Assembly: GCF_007197995.1 (NCBI RefSeq)
Contig: NZ_VKKH01000002.1
Span: 248,001-312,000 of the forward strand
Length of the DNA: 64,000 nt
DNA from: Aliiglaciecola sp. M165
GTDB lineage: Bacteria > Pseudomonadota > Gammaproteobacteria > Enterobacterales > Alteromonadaceae
Direction: 5' to 3'
The notes beneath the pieces are model-generated. The model worked only from the letters and a program-made list of their open reading frames with translations, was not told where the DNA came from and did not search any database. A program made the translations under genes and the position numbers. Shown piece by piece: positions 38,384 to 46,614 of the stretch. Each line of letters begins with the position of its first letter. Position 1 is the first letter of the stretch.

Positions 38384-39150
38384 TGACTCTCCTGGCTGAA
38401 AACAAAGTTACTATCGTAACAGGCGGGGCTCGTGGTATCGGTCGTGCTACCTCATTATTGTTCGCCAAAGAAGGCAGTAAAGTTGTGGTATCCGACATAC
38501 TCGAATCAGAAGGAATGGAAACCGTACAAATGATTCAAAATGCTGGAGGCGAAGCTCAATTTATAAGTTGCGATACGGCGAGTGAAGAGGATGTAGCGCT
38601 AATGGTCGAGCGAACAATTTCCGTCTATGGTCGCGTTGACAATTTGGTTAATAACGCAGGCGTCGAGCATATAAGCACAATTATTGATATGGAGCGCTCG
38701 GATTTCGACCGTTTGTCCAGTATCAATTTACGTGGCGTATGGTTGTGCATGAAGTACGTTATTAAGGCCATGTTGAAGCATGGGAATAAAGGCTCAATTG
38801 TAAACATGTCTTCTTTAGCCGGAAATGTCGGCTATGCAGGATTAGGCGCTTATGTAATGAGTAAACATGGTGTAAATGGATTGACTAAAGTTGCTGCTAT
38901 AGAACATTCAGCGGACGGGATTCGAACTAACTCTATCTGCCCTGGATGCATTCAAACTCCCATGATAGATAATTTAGCCGCGGCCATGGGGAACCCAGAA
39001 GCGAAGGAACAACTCGCGGCCATGCACCCGATTGGTCGGCTTGGCACCGCAGATGAAATTGCTGAAGCCATAGTTTGGGTGTGTTCAGAAAGAGCTTCAT
39101 TTGTCACCGGCAGTATTTTTACAGTGGATGGTGGCTGGGTCGCGCAATAA
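38383..39150 (+). CDS. Short-chain dehydrogenase/reductase
   Basis: A 255-residue classical SDR: the cofactor loop TGGARGIGRATSLL, NNAGVEH, catalytic Ser in NMSSLAGN, and Tyr/Lys in AYVMSKHG; ends with FTVDGGWVAQ. Oxidation of a hydroxyl group, for instance a 3-hydroxyacyl-CoA or a ring alcohol, is expected. The stop TAA is followed by a repeat of the ten bases CGCGCAATAA (39141-39160). Last gene of the operon. Confidence 0.92.
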   Translation: MTLLAENKVTIVTGGARGIGRATSLLFAKEGSKVVVSDILESEGMETVQMIQNAGGEAQFISCDTASEEDVALMVERTISVYGRVDNLVNNAGVEHISTIIDMERSDFDRLSSINLRGVWLCMKYVIKAMLKHGNKGSIVNMSSLAGNVGYAGLGAYVMSKHGVNGLTKVAAIEHSADGIRTNSICPGCIQTPMIDNLAAAMGNPEAKEQLAAMHPIGRLGTADEIAEAIVWVCSERASFVTGSIFTVDGGWVAQ

Positions 39151-39243
39151 CGCGCAATAATAAAATAAACGCCAAAGGATTTTAAAAAGCCTTCTGTGCC
39201 AAAATTCAACGCAGAAAGGCGTTTGAGTCCTTGATGTCTACGG

Positions 39244-39275
39244 CCGAAAAACAGCACTCAATATGAGTTGAGTGC
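39244..39275 (-). terminator. Intrinsic terminator of the flavoprotein gene
   Basis: An 8-bp stem GCACTCAA / TTGAGTGC with a 6-base loop (39254-39275) is followed on the minus strand by TGTTTTTCGG, 34 bases after the stop at 39309. Confidence 0.7.
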
Positions 39276-39308
39276 CGCTCTCCCTATGGAAAAGTTGTTT
39301 TTTTAACC

Positions 39309-40712
39309 TCAATGGCCTTTGTCAATCTGTGCTTTATATTCTTTAAGTTTAGCAATTGCGGGTTTGGCCGCTTTTCTCATTCGATTTAGAATTTTGAGGT
39401 TCTCGAACTCGTAGAATTTTACGCCAGCAACCATTGCCATAAAGCCGTCAAGACGGTTGTTCTGCAGCCACTTTTTTAATCCTGGTTCTTTAGACCAAAA
39501 AAACTGATTCATCATGTTGCGATAGGTCAGTTCGACCCAATCGTAATCGTGGTTAGGCAATGGAACAACACGACATAAATCGTTTTTCTTTTTAATATCG
39601 TCATAGTTCAAATCGATGTGTGCGATAAACGAGGCGCTAAAAACGGGTTGATAAGATCTGACGGTTTGCAGTGTTATCGTGTTCTCACTGAATACCGGAC
39701 TAATCTCCAGGTTAGTGATTGCACTGGCAGTGCAATCTACAACGATCTCATTATCAGGTAGCGGAATTTCACCTTCAACCAGGACGATTCTTGACGCTTC
39801 CACTGCGCTAACCCTGCCGAGTCGCACCACTTTTTTTATTTTACCCAGTTCTTCAAGTTCCATTTTACTGACCGTTGCTCCATGGAACATTTTCGGCAAC
39901 ACATTTCTATCTAGGCGCAGAAAAACCCCCGCTTGCTCTAATCTCAAAAACATGTCTTCCATTGAAGTAGAGTTGGCGATGGCTTCCATTTGCCCAGCTT
40001 GCGCACCTATGGTGTCGGCAAAGAATTCTTTTGTAGGCTGGGTATTTCTTCGATCAATTAACCAAGCATCTCTTGGCATGATCCAGCGAATGTTATCTGC
40101 TGGAACACCTCGTTCCAACAACCATAGGCAAGTATCTATACCTGTTTTACCACCACCGATGATAGTGACACCGTCAATCTTGGTTTGTAGTTTAGGTAGA
40201 TTATTAGGTGGCATGAAATTGACTGAATCATCAATGCTAAATACTGGCGTGTGCGTCGCAGGAATGCTGGTTTTGTAATAGGTAGAGTCAACTATTTTGT
40301 TAGCCTCCACGTTAAACGTTTGCCCGGTGAGGATTGAACGGATCACCCCATCACCTAGGTATTCACATTTTGGAAAATAGCGCACTTTGCCACTGGGTAA
40401 AAAGGTCTCGCGCATTAACTCATCAAAGTAGGCCAGCACTTCAGCGCCAGAGGCTAGCTCATTCAACCCCTTGTTTAATCCAACTTCGTCTTTCACACCG
40501 CGACTTAATTCTTTAGAGCTTACACCGTAAAATGATGAGGGCTGATGCAAGGTCACAAAGGAATAAGCATGGTTCCAATGACCACCTGGCTTGTCTTCTT
40601 TATCCACAATGATCATAGTCGCGTCAGATTCGCTTAAAACGGTATCGGCAAAGGCGACACCGCTAGCGCCGGCACCGATTATGAGGTAATCGGCTTTGAT
40701 TGTTTGTGACAT
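39309..40712 (-). CDS. FAD/NAD(P)-binding flavoprotein (monooxygenase-like)
   Basis: A 467-residue protein with an N-terminal FAD-binding Rossmann motif (YLIIGAGASGVAFAD), the DKEDKPGGHWNHAY segment typical of flavoproteins near FMO/Baeyer-Villiger enzymes, and a second Rossmann motif (VTIIGGGKTGIDTCLW) for NAD(P)H. The FMO fingerprint FxGxxxHxxx(W/Y) is not seen, so the exact class is open. It is transcribed towards the SDR operon and has its own terminator. A fragment of its last codons recurs at 27118. Confidence 0.72.
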   Translation of the reverse strand: MSQTIKADYLIIGAGASGVAFADTVLSESDATMIIVDKEDKPGGHWNHAYSFVTLHQPSSFYGVSSKELSRGVKDEVGLNKGLNELASGAEVLAYFDELMRETFLPSGKVRYFPKCEYLGDGVIRSILTGQTFNVEANKIVDSTYYKTSIPATHTPVFSIDDSVNFMPPNNLPKLQTKIDGVTIIGGGKTGIDTCLWLLERGVPADNIRWIMPRDAWLIDRRNTQPTKEFFADTIGAQAGQMEAIANSTSMEDMFLRLEQAGVFLRLDRNVLPKMFHGATVSKMELEELGKIKKVVRLGRVSAVEASRIVLVEGEIPLPDNEIVVDCTASAITNLEISPVFSENTITLQTVRSYQPVFSASFIAHIDLNYDDIKKKNDLCRVVPLPNHDYDWVELTYRNMMNQFFWSKEPGLKKWLQNNRLDGFMAMVAGVKFYEFENLKILNRMRKAAKPAIAKLKEYKAQIDKGH

Positions 40713-41033
40713 GTAATTCCAGATTTTCCAATATTAACTGTGCCACTATGTTAGAAAATGCAGTGCTAGGTCAAGGGCCTTAAAACGAAATTTCCGCTTC
40801 AAATCGTTTACCCTAATCCGATTCCACATTGTGTGAACTGTTTTGCATATGTTAGGTAAAGATAACTCTCCAAAACTCTTTATTCGTCAATTGTTTGTGC
40901 AATTTTCAGCGTACATTGCCTATACTTGACGATAATTAGTCAAGGATGCCAATGTCCTAAAACATACAGGGAAACGATGGCCCTGGTTTAATCGGCGCTA
41001 ATCTTGTTGCATAACTAAAGAGAAGTAGCCTAA
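40713..41033. other. Intergenic region without a recognised gene
   Basis: A 321-base divergent spacer between the flavoprotein and the GAF-GGDEF gene. It must hold both promoters. No open frame with a ribosome site, no palindrome and no RNA-like fold was recognised. Confidence 0.5.
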
Positions 41034-42017
41034 ATGAAGCCTAAGTTATCGGGTGCCAGTACAATTAAAATGTTGCAAGCATTGTTGGATGTCGATGCGT
41101 CATTGCATGGCTTAGATTATTTACAGGCCATTGCGGTGAATTTGTGGAAGCAATTCGAGTTTGAGTACATATTGTTTGGTTATGCACTTAAACCCACTTA
41201 CACAAAAATACAAACCGTTGTGACTTTGGTGAGAGGTGAGGTCGGAGACAATTTTGTGTATGACCTTATGGGCACGCCCTGCCAGAACGTTTTTACTGGC
41301 AATCGTGTGTGTATACATCCAGAGCAGGTCGCAGAGCGTTTTCCTGACGACACCATGCTAGTAGATATGCAAGTGCAGAGCTATATTGGTGCCCCTACCA
41401 TTGTACAAGGAAAACTGTTTGGGCTTATCGCACTATTAGACTCAAACAAAATTATTGATACCGAATATTATAGCTCCTTCATTGAATTTGTCGCAGCACG
41501 TGTCTCTGTTGAACTTGAACGTTACACCAACCAACATCAAATTGAATTGTTAAAGCGCCAAGCACAAAGAGACCCACTTACGGGTCTATTCAATCGTCAT
41601 GCTTTTTACAATACCGTTGAGATTGTTTCTGAAGACTTGCAGGTTTCTTCATTGATGTTCATTGATGCAGACGACTTTAAAGTCATTAATGATACTTTCG
41701 GGCACGTCTATGGCGACGATGTGCTTAGGTTTATTGCCGAAACCATTAACCAATGTATCAGGGCAAGCGATGTATTAGGTCGCTTTGGGGGTGAAGAATT
41801 TGTCATTTATTTACCTGGAATCGATTTAAAAGGGGCTAAACCTATAGCCGATAGAATTCATCAAAAAATTCGCGACAATAGCGAATTTAATATTACTTTA
41901 AGTATTGGTTTAACATCCTGTGATTCAACTCAATCCCTAGACAACATGATAGAGCGAGCAGACAAGGGCGTATACCAAGCAAAACGACAAGGTAAGAATC
42001 AAACTTGTATTGTGTAA
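41034..42017 (+). CDS. Cytoplasmic GAF-GGDEF diguanylate cyclase
   Basis: A 327-residue protein with no membrane segment. Residues ~20-165 fit a GAF sensor domain (SYIGAPTIVQGKLFGLIALLD); residues ~175-325 are a GGDEF domain starting RDPLTGLFNRHAF, with the active loop GGEEF and an RASD inhibitory site five residues before it. It should make c-di-GMP in answer to a small cytoplasmic ligand. It lies 79 bases upstream of the orphan binding-protein gene. Confidence 0.92.
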   Translation: MKPKLSGASTIKMLQALLDVDASLHGLDYLQAIAVNLWKQFEFEYILFGYALKPTYTKIQTVVTLVRGEVGDNFVYDLMGTPCQNVFTGNRVCIHPEQVAERFPDDTMLVDMQVQSYIGAPTIVQGKLFGLIALLDSNKIIDTEYYSSFIEFVAARVSVELERYTNQHQIELLKRQAQRDPLTGLFNRHAFYNTVEIVSEDLQVSSLMFIDADDFKVINDTFGHVYGDDVLRFIAETINQCIRASDVLGRFGGEEFVIYLPGIDLKGAKPIADRIHQKIRDNSEFNITLSIGLTSCDSTQSLDNMIERADKGVYQAKRQGKNQTCIV

Positions 42018-42096
42018 TCTTGCTAATCCAGTAAAAAGAGATTAGATTTAACCCTGTAGTCACTCGCAAGGCAGCGATTCAACAGTTGAGAGATTA

Positions 42097-44004
42097 TTGT
42101 TAGCTAAACGCCTGAGTATATTCTGCTTTCTTATTTTGAGCTTTGCCTCAAGTGGGCTTCTCGCGTCTGATAATAAACTCAAAATCGCCATACTAGCCAC
42201 CGGGCCCGAGCAAATGCGGGTCTATTCAAACTTGTTTACTCAATTCGAAAACTCAACTGATATACAAGTCGACGTACAGTTTTTTAGCGACATCAATTTT
42301 AAAAAACATATTCGTAACTGGGTGGAACTAGGTACATATGACGTTCTCTACTGGCAAGGAGGAAAGCGACTTACAAACCTTATTTCTAAGCAAGAGATTG
42401 TTCCTCTGTCTGACCTTATCGACATCACCCACTTTAAACAGCAATATCTGCAAAGCACTATTGACGCAGTCAGCAGCCAAGGGCAGGTTTATGCACTGCC
42501 TCTGGGTCACTACATATGGGGGTTTTATTATAATAAAGAGGTGTTTTCAGAGTTTGACTTAAAGCCACCGAGTAATTGGTCGGAATTTATTGCGATTAAC
42601 GAAGCCTTAAAACAAAATGGCATTAAACCCCTTGTCCAAGCAACAGTCGACGAGTGGCCAGTATTAGCTTGGTTAGATTATCTTGCATTGAATATCGGTG
42701 GGGTTCCCTATCGCAATAAGCTACTTGCTGGTGAATTTGGCGCATCCATACAAGATAAAAAATTAATAGAAGCATTTGACTATTTGGTGTCGAAGGATTT
42801 GTTTTTTGCTAACGAACATGCTTGGAATTGGGAGCAACCCATTGTTTCCGTTGTTCGTAAGCAAGCGGCCATGACATTAAGTGGTCAATTTATAGAAAGC
42901 AAAGCCCAACGAATCGCTGATGACAAAATCGGCTTTTTCCCCTTCCCTCAATTTGAAAATACTCCTCGCCAAACTGAAGTTGCTCCATTGGAAGTTTTAG
43001 TCGTTCCGGTTTCAAGTTCGAATTCCGAGAATAATGCAAAGCTATTGGAGTTTTTAATCGACTTCACAGCAATTGATGCAACTGCGTACAAATTAGGTTG
43101 GCTGTCTGTAAGCAATCAACCTAGTCAGGCAGTAAAGACTTCCGCCCGCACCAGAAGTGCGCAACAGTGGTTAAACAAAACCAAACAACAAATACAGTAT
43201 TTTGATCGGGATACGTCAATCCAAACGTCTTCTTCATGGGCACAAGCAATTACGCAAAGTATTAAAGTTGCCAACGTGAGCCACATAGAGGCGCTAAGCT
43301 CTTCTGATTTAGCCACGAGCACTGAGGAAGCGCCCGATTCAATCGACAACAGTAAACTACTTAGCTTTTCGACACTCAGCGGATTGCGAGGCACGTTTTT
43401 CGTATCCAAAATCCTACATCATGTATACAAACAGCTAGGATACACGTTTCACGTTAACCGATTTGATACCTCGGATGCGGTGATTAACTCGCTTCGTTTG
43501 GCAGCAGATGGTGATTTGATTAGAGCCATTGAATTACCTCAACTGGAAGAATTGGCTATCAAAGTGCCAGAGCCTGTGGGCATTAACAAAGTGTTTTTAG
43601 TGGGGAAAAGCAATACCTGCCAATTAGAAAATAACCAGATTTTGACCGGTAAATCCCTTGGCTATAAAAGCGATGCTGTCGCTTTGCAACAACTGGCTTC
43701 TTCATTAAGCAGTGACAACCTTATTGAGCGAGACCTAGACGCTACGTGGCAAGCTTTTGAGCAGGGAAATCTGGATTACGTATTAATGTTTGAGTCTGAT
43801 CTTCACACCAAAAAGGATCGACTGTTTGATTTATGCCTGAATAAATTGATGGATATTCCTGTTTATCATTATTTAGCCAAGAAGCATGCAGGTTTAGTTA
43901 ATGACGTCTCAGAGTCGCTGCGGACATTCAAGGAAACGGACGAATACAAAGCAATTACTAATGAATTTGGTATTGCGTCACTTCCCGAAACATTGAACTT
44001 CTAA
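42097..44004 (+). CDS. Periplasmic protein with two fused solute-binding domains
   Basis: A 635-residue protein with a Sec signal peptide (to about LLASD). Residues ~25-350 are a family 1 (sugar-type) solute-binding domain: LKIAILATGPEQ, YDVLYWQGGKRL, IWGFYYNKEVFSEF and LKPPSNWSEF are characteristic. A polar linker (~350-425) leads to a second domain (~425-630) with the style of a family 3 binding protein (FFVSKILHHVYKQLGYTFHV ... VLMFESDLHTKKD). No permease or ATPase gene is adjacent. The TTG at 42097 has GAGAG 5 bases upstream. It is probably a sensor or scavenger rather than a transporter part. Confidence 0.72.
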   Translation: MLAKRLSIFCFLILSFASSGLLASDNKLKIAILATGPEQMRVYSNLFTQFENSTDIQVDVQFFSDINFKKHIRNWVELGTYDVLYWQGGKRLTNLISKQEIVPLSDLIDITHFKQQYLQSTIDAVSSQGQVYALPLGHYIWGFYYNKEVFSEFDLKPPSNWSEFIAINEALKQNGIKPLVQATVDEWPVLAWLDYLALNIGGVPYRNKLLAGEFGASIQDKKLIEAFDYLVSKDLFFANEHAWNWEQPIVSVVRKQAAMTLSGQFIESKAQRIADDKIGFFPFPQFENTPRQTEVAPLEVLVVPVSSSNSENNAKLLEFLIDFTAIDATAYKLGWLSVSNQPSQAVKTSARTRSAQQWLNKTKQQIQYFDRDTSIQTSSSWAQAITQSIKVANVSHIEALSSSDLATSTEEAPDSIDNSKLLSFSTLSGLRGTFFVSKILHHVYKQLGYTFHVNRFDTSDAVINSLRLAADGDLIRAIELPQLEELAIKVPEPVGINKVFLVGKSNTCQLENNQILTGKSLGYKSDAVALQQLASSLSSDNLIERDLDATWQAFEQGNLDYVLMFESDLHTKKDRLFDLCLNKLMDIPVYHYLAKKHAGLVNDVSESLRTFKETDEYKAITNEFGIASLPETLNF

Positions 44005-44089
44005 ACATCCTGGCTGCTATTTTGCTTTCCTTGGAACATTGACGCCCTCTCAACAATACTCACTGAATCGCTTTTGCCTGGAGAAAAAA

Positions 44090-44515
44090 ATGCGCGACAC
44101 CTTATCTGTGCATCACATTAATTTCTTAGTTAAAGATCTCGATACAACCTGCGAGTACCTTTCAAAAGTGCTAAGCCAGGATGCGATTAGAGAATCTCTT
44201 CCTTTACGAAACGTTAATACCGCTCGCTTTCAACTTAATAATTGCTGGCTTGTATTGGTTCAACCTCTTTCAGAGCAAGGCGAAGTCGCGCGTATTCTAG
44301 CGCATCGTGGCGAAGGTCTTTTTTTACTCTCATTAGGGTGTGATGATTTAGACAAACAAATTTCTAGGTTGGAGAAACAAGACATCTGTGTGAATGCAAA
44401 AAGTAAACGAAAAGGGCTGTCAGATTGGTCCGTCGTCGACCTTGAGCACCCATCTGGACTCGGGCCAGTTTTGCAGCTTTGCGCGTTAATTAACCCAGCT
44501 TCTAGTAACTCCTAA
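44090..44515 (+). CDS. VOC-family (glyoxalase/lyase fold) protein
   Basis: A 141-residue protein with the opening SVHHINFLVKDLDTTCEYLS of VOC enzymes and a second module later (LFLLSLGCDDLDKQISRLEK). It resembles methylmalonyl-CoA epimerase and glyoxalase-like proteins in size; metal ligands cannot be assigned with certainty. GGAG lies 6 bases before the ATG at 44090. It stands just before the sigma-54 regulated operon. Confidence 0.72.
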   Translation: MRDTLSVHHINFLVKDLDTTCEYLSKVLSQDAIRESLPLRNVNTARFQLNNCWLVLVQPLSEQGEVARILAHRGEGLFLLSLGCDDLDKQISRLEKQDICVNAKSKRKGLSDWSVVDLEHPSGLGPVLQLCALINPASSNS

Positions 44516-44529
44516 TCTCCTCAATTTAA

Positions 44530-44560
44530 TTCATTTTGAAATTTTTTATTTCAAAATGAA
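44530..44560. promoter_or_regulatory. 13-bp-arm palindrome, likely upstream activator site
   Basis: TTCATTTTGAAAT and ATTTCAAAATGAA are perfect inverted arms around TTTTT. It lies 101 bases upstream of the sigma-54 element at 44661-44676, the normal distance for an enhancer-binding protein such as the one encoded downstream. Confidence 0.7.
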
Positions 44561-44660
44561 CTTTTTCTTACGCTTTTGCTTAAAAAGTAGTCTCGTAACA
44601 TTTTTTTAACACGCGTTAAATATGGGCCTTGCGGCTTAGCGGTGAGAATTTAATTAACCG

Positions 44661-44676
44661 TGGCATGCCTAATGCA
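44661..44676 (+). promoter_or_regulatory. Sigma-54 (-24/-12) promoter
   Basis: TGGCATGCCTAATGCA matches the sigma-54 consensus TGGCAyr-N4-TTGCw with one mismatch, with GG (44662-44663) and GC (44674-44675) exactly 10 bases apart. Transcription would start near 44687, before the regulator gene's ATG at 44743. Confidence 0.65.
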
Positions 44677-44742
44677 CATGACAAGATATATAGGCATATC
44701 ACGACAAGACAATTGCGAAAACTGAACGGGACGCATTCGTTA

Positions 44743-46599
44743 ATGAATCACTTTGTACACGACGTATCGCCGATTAAAGTATTGATTTTTGGGCATAAAG
44801 AATTCAGCCAATTGGTGAGCAACTTGATGCCTAAATATGAAGCTATGGCGAAGTTTATCATCGTCGATGCCTTGATTGGCAGTGCTGAAGAAGTGAAAAG
44901 CCATGTCAAGGTTCATCAACCCGATGTGATCTTGAGCGGCGGTGCCAATGCTATGTATTTGCAGTCGTGCCTGGATATTCCGGTTGTCCCGACACAGGTG
45001 ACTGAAGCCGATATTATCGAAGCTGTGAAACGTGCCTCGCAAGTCTCTCCAAATGTTGTGCTAATTACCTTCAATGGTCCTTCACCCGTTGTTCCTCTGC
45101 TAGAAGATGCCCTGGGGATCCAAATTAAGGAAGAAACTTATTCTAGAACGGACGAGGCTAGAGAAATATTTCATATTGTCAGCAAACAACCGGATGTTGT
45201 GATCGTTGGCGCGAGCTTAGTTTGCGGATTAGCGTCGCAAAGCAATATTCGATCAGTATTGTTTTATTCTGCTCGGTCATGTGCTTTAGCGATGGAAAAA
45301 GCCATTCAACAAGGACGCCAACGCAGAGGTCAGTTGGAGCAAAAGTCTTTACATAACTGGTTAATGAACCAATCGAAAACTCCCATTATCATGGCTGACC
45401 CCAATGGGAATTCACTGACATTAAACCAAGCGGCAAAACGTGACTTAAATTTGTCATTAGATTTCGAATTTGATTTACAAGATCTCATCCATCCTCAAGA
45501 AAACGCGCAGCCGAGTGATGGCGAATGTTCAATTAATGGCAGCGATTGGTGGTTCCATCGTGACGAAGTGCAAAATGACACGCAGACGATGAATGTCTAC
45601 CAGTTATATCGCAAAAAACCGAAAAACCCAACACTCCCTCCCGTCACATCTCAACCTCATCAAATGGCCTTCCAATCGGCAGACATTAATAAAGTTATGT
45701 CGCAAATAAGTTCATTTGCCTCATCACCAAGTAATGTTTTGATATATGGAGAGTCAGGCACAGGTAAAGAGCTCGTTGCACGTGAGATCTATAGCAAGGG
45801 AGCCTTTAGCCAGGGCAAATTTGTCGCTTTGAATTGCAGTGCCATACCCACCGAATTATTTGAAGGAGAACTTTTTGGTCATCAGGATGGTGCTTACACT
45901 GGATCACGCAGAGGCGGGAGAAAAGGTCTAATTGAGGAAGCACAAGGCGGTGTCCTGTTTTTAGATGAAATTAGTGAATTAGCTCTAGACCAACAATCCA
46001 AATTATTACGTTTCTTGCAGGAGAGAATGTTCCGCCCCCTAGGTGCAAACGAAGAGAAATCTGTTCATTTGAAGCTCGTTGCCGCCTCGAACAAACCCCT
46101 TCACGAACTCGTCGAAGAAGGCAGTTTCCGTCATGATCTTTTTTATCGCCTCAATGTTTTTAACATCACGATCCCACCATTGAGACAACGCCCAGAAGAT
46201 GTGTTGTGTATAGCCCAATCTAAGTTAGACATTTTTTTAGAACGCTACCAACTTCAGATGGATTCTGAAACTGTGCTGGACAGTATCAAACATTTGTTAA
46301 CGCGATATACCTGGCCGGGCAATGTGCGCGAACTGGAAAACATATTGGAAAGGTTAGTTGCGGTGCTATCGCCCCAGCAAGATCTTAGCAACATGGAAGA
46401 CTTGGTCCGAGACATTGCCCCTGAATTGTTTTTGGACCAACAACTATCAACATCAAAAAGCCGGATTAAAAACAAAGAGTTGGAGATGGTCGCCGATGCG
46501 ATGGTGCAGTTCTCCGGAGATAAACAACAGGTAGCGAACTACCTTGGACTAAGTCAAACCACACTTTGGCGAAGACTTAAGCACCTACAAAATAACTAG
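44743..46599 (+). CDS. PrpR-like sigma-54-dependent regulator
   Basis: A 618-residue protein. Residues ~10-190 resemble the PrpR_N ligand-sensing domain; a PAS-like segment follows (~205-285); the AAA+ domain (~320-550) has Walker A GESGTGKE at 336-343 and the sigma-54 contact loop GAYTGS at 383-388 (a GAFTGA variant also near that of PrpR); a Fis-type helix-turn-helix ends the protein (SGDKQQVANYLGLSQTTLWRR). PrpR binds methylcitrate; here the ligand is unknown. I chose the ATG at 44743 because the sigma-54 promoter starts transcription downstream of earlier in-frame codons. The TonB receptor gene follows after 15 bases. Confidence 0.88.
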   Translation: MNHFVHDVSPIKVLIFGHKEFSQLVSNLMPKYEAMAKFIIVDALIGSAEEVKSHVKVHQPDVILSGGANAMYLQSCLDIPVVPTQVTEADIIEAVKRASQVSPNVVLITFNGPSPVVPLLEDALGIQIKEETYSRTDEAREIFHIVSKQPDVVIVGASLVCGLASQSNIRSVLFYSARSCALAMEKAIQQGRQRRGQLEQKSLHNWLMNQSKTPIIMADPNGNSLTLNQAAKRDLNLSLDFEFDLQDLIHPQENAQPSDGECSINGSDWWFHRDEVQNDTQTMNVYQLYRKKPKNPTLPPVTSQPHQMAFQSADINKVMSQISSFASSPSNVLIYGESGTGKELVAREIYSKGAFSQGKFVALNCSAIPTELFEGELFGHQDGAYTGSRRGGRKGLIEEAQGGVLFLDEISELALDQQSKLLRFLQERMFRPLGANEEKSVHLKLVAASNKPLHELVEEGSFRHDLFYRLNVFNITIPPLRQRPEDVLCIAQSKLDIFLERYQLQMDSETVLDSIKHLLTRYTWPGNVRELENILERLVAVLSPQQDLSNMEDLVRDIAPELFLDQQLSTSKSRIKNKELEMVADAMVQFSGDKQQVANYLGLSQTTLWRRLKHLQNN

Positions 46600-46614
46600 A
46601 ACTGGAGAACAACC

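Noticed and set aside
39679-40278. 199-codon open frame on the plus strand, antisense to the flavoprotein gene
   Set aside because: Ser/Thr-rich translation without family motifs, no ribosome site, and the opposite strand encodes a clear Rossmann-fold flavoprotein.
44605-44620. TTTAACACGCGTTAAA palindrome upstream of the sigma-54 promoter
   Set aside because: Six-base arms in an AT-rich spacer are not convincing on their own beside the much stronger palindrome at 44530-44560.
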